Shown piece after piece: positions 1 to 5,108 of a stretch of DNA of 7,261 bases. A program made the translations under genes and the position numbers. The number at the start of each line of letters is the position of its first letter. The stretch's first letter is position 1. The notes beneath the pieces were generated by a model. That model worked only from the letters and a program-made list of their open reading frames with translations, was not told the DNA's origin and did not search any database. Origin of the DNA: Acinetobacter lwoffii (GTDB taxonomy: Bacteria > Pseudomonadota > Gammaproteobacteria > Pseudomonadales > Moraxellaceae); assembly GCF_002321025.1 (NCBI RefSeq), contig NZ_DCLL01000045.1, positions 3,302-10,562 on the forward strand, read 5' to 3'.

Positions 1-85
1 GAAGACATATCGTGATTCATACCATGCATCGAATGGTCTTCAGATGTCTTATTTGGCATTGAAGACATATCATGGTTCATACCAG
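1..85 (-). repeat. 60-nt-period repeat encoding the CopA Met/His-rich insert
   Basis: Positions 1-24 and 61-84 are the same 24-base unit with two differences (positions 12 and 15). On the coding strand both copies encode MNHDMSS, separated by MPNKTSEDHSMHG. Repeated Met/His clusters of this kind in CopA/PcoA proteins are thought to bind Cu+. The left copy touches the window edge, so more units may follow outside. Confidence 0.85.
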
Positions 86-1178
86 ATGAAGAGCCATGAT
101 CCATCCCCATATCCTCCATAGTCAATAAAGAACGAGGACGAGGCTTAGGCATCTCAATTTGTTTGACTGCTGGTCTGCTTTCTTCATGTAAGGTTCCAAC
201 CGAAAATCCAGTACGATCAATAGATTCAGCTTCGATTTGATAATGGGCTTGTTTCGGTTCAACAATGACATCATAAGTTTCAGCAGTACCAATACGGAAC
301 TCATCTACAGGAACGGGCTTTACAGGTTGACCATCAGCACTGACTACAGTCATTTTTAGGTTTGGAATGCGTACATCAAAGAATGACATAGCGGAAGCAT
401 TAATAAAACGAAGGCGAACTTTTTCACCAGCTTTGAAGTTGCCCGTCCAATTTTGCTGAGGTGTCTTGCCATTCATTAAAAATGTATAACCTGTGACATC
501 GGACATATCTGTTTTCAGCATTCGCATCTGATTCCACATAGAACGGTCTTGCCAAGTCGCTTTTAGCCCATCACGTTTAACTTGTTTTAATACATCGAAT
601 ACTGTTTCGCGGCGGTTCTGATAGTAGTCTGCTTCTTTTTTAATATTTTTCATAATTTGATCACTTGTTGAATTATGAAAATCAGAAAGCAAAACAACGT
701 AATCTTTATCGGTTTTTTCAGCAGCTGTTAGTGGAGTTTTATCTTTAGGATAAATAACAAAAGCACCATATAAACCGTCTTGTTCTTGTCCTTTACTATG
801 TGAATGATACCAATAAGTACCATTTTGGCGGACTTTAAACTTATATTCATAAGTTGTATTAGGGGCAATGCCATGAAATTTGTTAAATCCAGGTACACCA
901 TCCATAATTCCAGGTAATAATAAGCCATGCCAATGGATTGAAGAGTCCTGATTTTTTAACTTATTGTGAACACGGATAACGGCCTCATCACCTTCTTCAA
1001 ATTCAAGAAGTGGTGCAACGAATTTACCATTTACAGTAATTCTCTCAACTGGTTTTCCTGTGATATTTACAGTTTGTTCAGCGATTGTTAAATCATATTC
1101 TTTAACTGCCGCCATTACCCAAGTTGATGAAAATAAACCAACTCCAATTAAGAGTATATGACTTAACTTTTTTGACAT
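1..1178 (-). CDS. copA: Periplasmic multicopper oxidase CopA/PcoA family (C-terminal part beyond window)
   Basis: The frame is open from ATG at 1178 to the window edge, giving 392 full codons with no stop, so the gene is cut at its 3' end. The protein should be a periplasmic cuprous oxidase that converts Cu+ to the less toxic Cu2+. Residues 1-23 look like a Sec signal peptide (KK, hydrophobic core, VMA cleavage site). The first cupredoxin domain carries two copper-ligand motifs, IHWHG at 81-85 and WYHSHS at 123-128, in the CopA-type contexts MDGVPGF and QEQDGLYGAF. A second cupredoxin domain spans about 230-310. A Met/His/Ser-rich insert starts near 354 (MEDMGMDHG, then two MNHDMSS units). 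The third domain, with the remaining type 1/2/3 ligands, is not visible. ATG 1178 is supported by a strong Shine-Dalgarno (AAGGTGAG) five bases upstream. The gene follows the Met/His-rich small gene and is probably cotranscribed with it from the cop-box promoter. The family call is firm; the exact subfamily is less so because the C-terminus is missing. Confidence 0.95.
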   Translation of the reverse strand, partial: MSKKLSHILLIGVGLFSSTWVMAAVKEYDLTIAEQTVNITGKPVERITVNGKFVAPLLEFEEGDEAVIRVHNKLKNQDSSIHWHGLLLPGIMDGVPGFNKFHGIAPNTTYEYKFKVRQNGTYWYHSHSKGQEQDGLYGAFVIYPKDKTPLTAAEKTDKDYVVLLSDFHNSTSDQIMKNIKKEADYYQNRRETVFDVLKQVKRDGLKATWQDRSMWNQMRMLKTDMSDVTGYTFLMNGKTPQQNWTGNFKAGEKVRLRFINASAMSFFDVRIPNLKMTVVSADGQPVKPVPVDEFRIGTAETYDVIVEPKQAHYQIEAESIDRTGFSVGTLHEESRPAVKQIEMPKPRPRSLLTMEDMGMDHGSSSGMNHDMSSMPNKTSEDHSMHGMNHDMS

Positions 1179-1183
1179 TCTAT

Positions 1184-1200
1184 CTCACCTTTAGAAAGGT
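1184..1200 (-). promoter_or_regulatory. copA ribosome binding site inside a short palindrome
   Basis: On the minus strand the copA Shine-Dalgarno AAGGTGAG occupies 1191-1184. Its AAGGT part is also the right arm of the 14-bp palindrome ACCTTTCTAAAGGT (1200-1187), which in RNA can form a 5-bp stem with a 4-base loop. The palindrome is visible directly; that it masks the ribosome binding site and tunes copA translation is inference. A 5-bp stem is weak and may have little effect. Confidence 0.5.
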
Positions 1201-1207
1201 CAAGATT

Positions 1208-1248
1208 GAAGTAATAAAGCAAATATTTAGTATAAACTTTAATACTTC
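1208..1248 (-). other. Intercistronic stem-loop between the small gene and copA
   Basis: GAAGTAATAAAG (1208-1219) and CTTTAATACTTC (1237-1248) are inverted copies matching at 11 of 12 positions, separated by 17 bases. On the minus-strand transcript this gives a 12-base stem with one internal mismatch in the 89-bp gap before copA. No U-run follows on that strand, so it does not look like an intrinsic terminator. It could be a processing or mRNA-stability element that sets the ratio of the two products, or a protein-binding dyad. Confidence 0.5.
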
Positions 1249-1267
1249 TTTCTCGCTATTTATAAAA

Positions 1268-1564
1268 TTATTTATTGCTACCAGGCATATTCATCTTTGA
1301 ATGATCCATTTTAGAATGGTCCATATTCATCATGGAATGATCCATTTTTGACATGTCAGATGAGTTAGGAGACTGATGTTGACTATGATCTTGCTGAGTC
1401 TTATCATCTTTTTCCATTTTACAAGGTTTTGTACAAGGTTTCTGTGCTTTTACCGTTTTAGTGGCACTTGAGGTTGATACATCTTTTGCCCAAGATTGAG
1501 TACCAGCAATTAAAGTTCCAGCACACATTAAAATTGTTAGACTACGACGCACTACAGTTTTCAT
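1268..1564 (-). CDS. Small secreted Met/His-rich putative copper-binding protein
   Basis: This 98-residue protein starts with MKTVVRRSLT and a hydrophobic core ending SWA, a clear Sec signal peptide cut near residue 26, so the mature product is about 72 residues in the periplasm. It is hydrophilic and low-complexity. A CTKPC pair (C44, C48) is followed by HSQHQ and a C-terminal block (71-93) of repeated MDHS/MNMDHSKM units, giving many Met and His ligands typical of Cu+/Ag+ binding. I recognise no conserved fold. In size, location and composition it resembles PcoE/SilE-type periplasmic metal sponges, but homology is not evident. It is the first gene after the cop box and precedes copA in the same direction, so copper induction and delivery or buffering of Cu+ for CopA are likely. 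The start at 1564 has a modest AGAGA site upstream and keeps the signal peptide intact. The gene call is strong; the function is inferred. Confidence 0.88.
   Translation of the reverse strand: MKTVVRRSLTILMCAGTLIAGTQSWAKDVSTSSATKTVKAQKPCTKPCKMEKDDKTQQDHSQHQSPNSSDMSKMDHSMMNMDHSKMDHSKMNMPGSNK
1299..1348 (-). repeat. Short direct repeats encoding MDHS units
   Basis: The unit GAATGATCCATTTT occurs at 1299-1312 and 1335-1348, with a diverged copy starting at 1314 (GAATGGTCCAT). On the coding strand they give three KMDHS or MDHS units, spaced 5 and 7 residues apart. The copies are nearly identical in DNA, so the block probably grew by slippage or short duplication. Confidence 0.75.
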
Positions 1565-1631
1565 AAGTTTCTCTAAAAGTTAATTTCTTGCTACTACACT
1601 AAAGTGAAGCACTGAACATCTAAGTGACTTG

Positions 1632-1653
1632 AAAATGACATTTTTGTAATCTA
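1632..1653. promoter_or_regulatory. CusR/CopR operator (cop box) in the divergent promoter region
   Basis: The left half AAAATGACAT (1632-1641) and right half TTGTAATCTA (1644-1653) are separated by two bases. Against the E. coli CusR/PcoR box as I remember it (AAAATGACAA, two bases, TTGTCATTTT), I count 9/10 and 7/10 matches. The site lies between copR on the plus strand (59 bp away) and the Met/His-rich gene on the minus strand (67 bp away), where a single box could serve both directions. CopR encoded next door is the expected binder. Confidence 0.75.
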
Positions 1654-1675
1654 TCTCGATCAGATGTTTTATAAC
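1645..1675 (+). promoter_or_regulatory. Candidate copR promoter overlapping the cop box
   Basis: A -35-like TTGTAA (1645-1650) lies within the right half of the cop box, and a -10-like TATAAC (1670-1675) follows 19 bases later. The long spacer and imperfect -35 would fit an activator-dependent promoter. An alternative -10 is TATTAT at 1678-1683. The choice is uncertain. I could not identify a convincing -10/-35 pair for the divergent minus-strand operon. Confidence 0.35.
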
Positions 1676-1712
1676 GTTATTATAGTTTTAATGAATAACT
1701 TAGGATTCTGAG

Positions 1713-2393
1713 ATGAGAATACTATTAGTTGAAGATGAACAAAAAACTGGTGATTATCTCAAGCAAGGTTTATCCGAAGCTGGCTATATTACGGACTGGG
1801 TTACAGATGGGTTAACGGGTAAACATCAAGCTCTTTCTGAAGAGTATGACTTAATTATTTTAGACGTGATGTTACCTGGACTAAATGGTTGGAATATTAT
1901 CAATGATATTCGTAGCAGCGGTAAAACAATGCCCATTCTTTTTCTTACCGCCCGAGATCAAATCGAAGATCGAGTAAAAGGATTAGAGCTAGGCGCTGAT
2001 GATTATTTAGTTAAGCCTTTTGCTTTTGCAGAGCTTCTAGCTCGAATAAAAACGCTCCTTAGACGAGGGCAACAAAGAGAAGATAATAATATTATTAAGA
2101 TTGCTGATTTAGAACTTGATTTGAGAAAACGTCGGGTAACACGAGCAGGTCAACGCATTGATCTGACGGCTAAAGAATTTGCGCTTATGGAGCTTTTTAT
2201 GCGTAGAAGAGGTGAAATTCTACCAAGAGCACTTATTGCATCTCAAATTTGGGATATGAACTTTGATAGTGATACAAATGTAGTTGAAGTCGCTATTAAA
2301 CGATTAAGAAATAAAGTAGATAGTAATTTTACCCCTAAGTTAATTCAGAATATTCGAGGAATGGGGTATGTATTAGAGGTAGAAGATGAATAA
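1713..2393 (+). CDS. copR: Copper-responsive OmpR/PhoB-family response regulator CopR (CusR-like)
   Basis: This 226-residue protein has the full length and architecture of heavy-metal response regulators. The receiver domain (about 1-115) has the acidic pocket E7-D8-E9, phosphoacceptor D51 in LIILDVMLPGLNGW, conserved T79 and K101 in the LVKPF motif. The C-terminal winged helix (about 128-223) has the DNA-recognition region DTNVVEVAIKRLRNKVD and ends with the family hallmark IRGMGYVLE. When phosphorylated by CopS it should bind the cop box upstream and activate the divergent small-protein/copA operon, and perhaps itself. ATG 1713 is preceded by AGGA at 1702-1705. The stop overlaps the copS start by 8 bases, indicating translational coupling. 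Family and partner are firm; copper specificity rests on the cop box and neighbours, and silver response is possible. Confidence 0.95.
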   Translation: MRILLVEDEQKTGDYLKQGLSEAGYITDWVTDGLTGKHQALSEEYDLIILDVMLPGLNGWNIINDIRSSGKTMPILFLTARDQIEDRVKGLELGADDYLVKPFAFAELLARIKTLLRRGQQREDNNIIKIADLELDLRKRRVTRAGQRIDLTAKEFALMELFMRRRGEILPRALIASQIWDMNFDSDTNVVEVAIKRLRNKVDSNFTPKLIQNIRGMGYVLEVEDE

Positions 2394-3786
2394 TAAATTA
2401 TTCAAATCTATCAGTTTTCGTATTGGTATTATTTTCTCATTATCGACTATATGCATTCTCATTATGATGGGGTTTTTCATCCATAAATTAGTGATGCATC
2501 ATTTTGAAACGCAAGATCTTACCCAATTAGAAGGTAAAATCCAGCTTATTCAGAATCTTCTCCAACAGCATCCTAAAAATTCTCCAGAACTTGATCTATA
2601 TTTGAAAGATGCTTTAGTTGGACACCATGATCTTATGGTCCAAATAGAACGACCGGCAGGTCAGATTTTATTTAGTTCAGCATCTTCAATCATTAATACT
2701 CAACAGTTAATCAAGTCAGCAAATAACCCTTGGATTAAATGGAAAATTAAGAATAAGACCTATCGTGGCATGATCTACAACACGGATATAAACAAAAATA
2801 CTGAAATACAATCTGTACGCATTATTGTGGGGATCGATACATCTGAACATCTACATTTTTTAAATGATTTTAAGCGTCAACTTTTTTACATTGGTTTAGC
2901 CGGTACGATTTGTTTAATGTTTTTAGGCTGGTTTGCAACCTGGAGAGGTTTAAGACCCGTGCAAAAAATGGCTAAGGTCGCAGAAGGCATTTCTGCCCAA
3001 CATCTTTCAGAACGTTTAGAAGTTGAGCACACACCAACAGAACTAAAATCATTAGCAATTGCCTTCAATGATATGCTCGACAGACTAGAATCAGCTTTAG
3101 AAAGGCTTTCCGATTTTTCATCTGATTTAGCACATGAAATTAGAACACCGATTAATAATTTAATGACCCAAACTCAAGTATGTCTCGCCCGTAACCGAGA
3201 TATTGGTACTTATCAAGAAATACTATTTTCTAATTTAGAAGAATTTGAACGTTTGGCTCGAATGGTGTCCGATATGCTTTTCTTGGCAAAAGCAGAACAT
3301 GACTTAAATTTACAGAACTTACAGAATATTGACCTGGTTAAAGAAGTTACAGCCTTATTTGATTTCTATGATGCGCTAGCTGCCGAAAAAAATATGACGC
3401 TTCAACAAACAGGATCTGGAAATGTCAAAGGTGATCCTGCTATGTTACGTCGCGCACTCAGCAATCTATTATCTAATGCAGTTAAATATGGAAATAAGAA
3501 TTCTACAATACGCATAAAACTTCAACAGAATTTAGATAACACAATATTTTCAATTGAAAATGAAGGCCCTGAAATCTCTTCTGAACAACTATCCAGGTTA
3601 TTTGATCGATTTTATCGAACAGATGCATCTAGACAAAGAACAGAAGAAGGAACCGGCTTAGGGCTCGCGATAACAAAATCTATTCTTGATATGCTTGGGG
3701 CGACCATCCAGGCTGAATCCCTCAATGGTCGAATCATTTTTACCATTGTTTTTCAAAGTGAATCCATGCAAGGGGAATCATTTTAA
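2386..3786 (+). CDS. copS: Copper/silver sensor histidine kinase CopS (CusS-like)
   Basis: This 466-residue inner-membrane sensor kinase is of usual length for the heavy-metal sensor family. TM1 (about 12-36) and TM2 (about 166-186) flank a periplasmic domain of about 130 residues. A HAMP linker follows (about 187-240), then the HisKA domain with phospho-accepting H250 in SSDLAHEIRTPINN. The ATPase domain shows the N box (N360 to N364, SNLLSNAVKYG), IENEGPEI in place of a classical DxGxG (usual for CusS-type kinases), LFDRFYR, and the G2 box GTGLGLAIT (422-430). The periplasmic domain has possible metal ligands: HHF at 38-40 just after TM1, HH at 80-81, and H155/H157 just before TM2. As I recall, E. 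coli CusS binds Ag+ through an equivalent His-Phe pair after TM1, so this layout fits Cu+/Ag+ sensing. It is translationally coupled to copR. Confidence 0.95.
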   Translation: MNNKLFKSISFRIGIIFSLSTICILIMMGFFIHKLVMHHFETQDLTQLEGKIQLIQNLLQQHPKNSPELDLYLKDALVGHHDLMVQIERPAGQILFSSASSIINTQQLIKSANNPWIKWKIKNKTYRGMIYNTDINKNTEIQSVRIIVGIDTSEHLHFLNDFKRQLFYIGLAGTICLMFLGWFATWRGLRPVQKMAKVAEGISAQHLSERLEVEHTPTELKSLAIAFNDMLDRLESALERLSDFSSDLAHEIRTPINNLMTQTQVCLARNRDIGTYQEILFSNLEEFERLARMVSDMLFLAKAEHDLNLQNLQNIDLVKEVTALFDFYDALAAEKNMTLQQTGSGNVKGDPAMLRRALSNLLSNAVKYGNKNSTIRIKLQQNLDNTIFSIENEGPEISSEQLSRLFDRFYRTDASRQRTEEGTGLGLAITKSILDMLGATIQAESLNGRIIFTIVFQSESMQGESF

Positions 3787-3791
3787 CTCAT
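3759..3791 (+). terminator. Possible weak intrinsic terminator of copRS
   Basis: TGAATCC (3759-3765) and GGAATCA (3774-3780) can pair with one central mismatch across an 8-base loop. TTTT follows directly (3781-3784), and a second T-run comes at 3791-3796. The stem overlaps the last copS codons. It is short and imperfect, so this is a tentative call; I found no stronger candidate in the 38-bp gap to the convergent gene. Confidence 0.25.
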
Positions 3792-3824
3792 TTTTTGAAC
3801 ATCTTCCATTTACCCGAGTTGACC

Positions 3825-5108
3825 TTACATAAAGCTCAAACTGAGAGCCAGAGCTACGCCAGCACCTATCATGGCAATTGTGTAGCCAAATATGATAGCT
3901 CGGCCAAACTGTGCCCCCCCTGTCATCCATGCAATTGTCGCTTTGCTTAACATGTTGCTCAGTGTGGCCAGCCCTAGCGCGACAGCAGCCACATTTGTTG
4001 TTAAGCCTTCAGTACTATGCAGGCGGGCAAGTGAGACTAAAATAGCATCTACGTCTGCTAGCCCAGAAATAGTCGATAATACGAAGATGCCGCTGGTGCC
4101 CAACCATTGTTTTGCTGCCGGGACCAAGACTGCCATGACAGCCAGGAAAGCAGCGAAGCTGAATGCTGTCCCAAGATCAAAAGGAGCCATTGCTTCTATT
4201 GTTCGATCGTTGTTTTCAGCGCTGGTAATTTGGCGTTGTCTCCACAATGCCATACCCAGCAGAAGGATTCCCGCAATCATCATTGCACCACCAAAAGTGC
4301 TTAGCAATGCTGGCTCAATGACGCCTATCAGCACAACCATACGAAAAAACATGATGCCACAGGCAGCCAATGTTCCAGAAATAGCAGCACTGACCATGAC
4401 GGGGTGCTGGCGTGTATAGCGTGCCAGTGCGACAGTTGCAGCTGTAGAAGATGCCAAACCACCCAATAGACCTGTCCAGAATATGCCTCTTTCTGAACCG
4501 GTAAGCCGCATGGCAAAATGACCTGCCAGAGAGAGTCCGGCAATCAGGATCACTGCCCACCATAACTGGTAAGGATTTAATGCAGCAAAAGGTCCCAGAC
4601 CCGTATTGGGTAAGTAGGGTAATATAACGACAGAAAGTACCAGCAACTGCAGGGATGCGGTTAATTCACGATGCTCTATCAAGCGTAGCCAACCGTGTAA
4701 GGTTGGCTTGAGATCCAAAAATACAGCGACGATTACAGCCGCGGTTAATGCTAAAGTAACATTACCATGGGATGCATATGCACCTAAAACTAATGTCAAC
4801 AGCATCGCGATCGTCGTGGTAGCGCTTAGATTACCGGAAAGTTTTGCGGTACGCGCGTAGGACACTGTTAATAATAAGGAAAGCCCTAATACGGCCGCGA
4901 CCAGCGGCCAAGGCCCGAAGTTTGGTTGTAAATGACCGAGCACTCCTCCGAGCAATCCTGTCAATGTGAAGGTACGTAGGCCTGCTACTCGGCTGCCCTC
5001 GGGCAATTCACGATCGTGCCATCCTCGTTCTAAACCAATGAGCAGGCCGATGGCAAGTGCTGCAATCAGGCCTGATACATCTGGTGGAAGAAAAGAACTC
5101 TCTATCAT
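3825..5108 (-). CDS. MgtC/SapB-family membrane protein with DUF4010 domain
   Basis: This 427-residue protein is almost entirely hydrophobic helices and belongs in the inner membrane. The N-terminal third (about 12-140) matches the MgtC/SapB pattern: GLLIGLERGW (21-30), then RVAGLRTFTLTGLLGG (40-55), the conserved E/R and GLRT signature. The rest (about 150-425) resembles DUF4010, with GLASSTAATVALAR (217-230) and SGLADVDAILVSLA (348-361), which place polar Ser/Thr and Asp residues (D352, D354) within membrane segments. The function of this two-domain family is not established; Salmonella MgtC is linked to F-type ATP synthase inhibition and magnesium-limited growth, but that role cannot be transferred. 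ATG 5108 overlaps the stop of the Cu+ ATPase gene by four bases. It lacks a convincing Shine-Dalgarno, so translation probably depends on ribosomes finishing the ATPase. A role with the pump (modulator, accessory or parallel ion transporter) is inference. The gene is more GC-rich than copRS. Confidence 0.88.
   Translation of the reverse strand: MIESSFLPPDVSGLIAALAIGLLIGLERGWHDRELPEGSRVAGLRTFTLTGLLGGVLGHLQPNFGPWPLVAAVLGLSLLLTVSYARTAKLSGNLSATTTIAMLLTLVLGAYASHGNVTLALTAAVIVAVFLDLKPTLHGWLRLIEHRELTASLQLLVLSVVILPYLPNTGLGPFAALNPYQLWWAVILIAGLSLAGHFAMRLTGSERGIFWTGLLGGLASSTAATVALARYTRQHPVMVSAAISGTLAACGIMFFRMVVLIGVIEPALLSTFGGAMMIAGILLLGMALWRQRQITSAENNDRTIEAMAPFDLGTAFSFAAFLAVMAVLVPAAKQWLGTSGIFVLSTISGLADVDAILVSLARLHSTEGLTTNVAAVALGLATLSNMLSKATIAWMTGGAQFGRAIIFGYTIAMIGAGVALALSLSFM

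Noticed and set aside
728..928. Minus-strand ORF of 66 codons, and a similar one at 122-304
   Set aside because: Both lie in another frame of copA, whose own frame is open with conserved copper-ligand motifs through these positions.
2886..3068. Minus-strand 60-codon ORF within copS
   Set aside because: It is antisense to the TM2/HAMP region of an intact kinase and has no supporting ribosome site or domain.
3550..3580. Missing DxGxG aspartate in the CopS G1 box (IENEGPEI)
   Set aside because: CusS-type heavy-metal kinases usually have an Asn-containing variant at this position; all other boxes are intact.
3787..3824. Possible recombination site (pdif/XerCD-like or IS end) at the composition junction
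   Set aside because: I found no recognisable dif-like arms, terminal inverted repeats or flanking duplications in the 38 bases.
3835..3849. GCTC/GAGC mini-hairpin as terminator for the DUF4010 gene
   Set aside because: The stem is only four base pairs, lies inside the coding sequence and has no following T-run on the minus strand.
3892..4419. Plus-strand 175-codon ORF opposite the DUF4010 gene, with smaller ones at 4107-4304, 4315-4563 and 4328-4543
   Set aside because: They are shadows in a GC-richer region; the translations are low-complexity or Cys/His-scattered with no domain, while the minus-strand frame has a coherent membrane protein.
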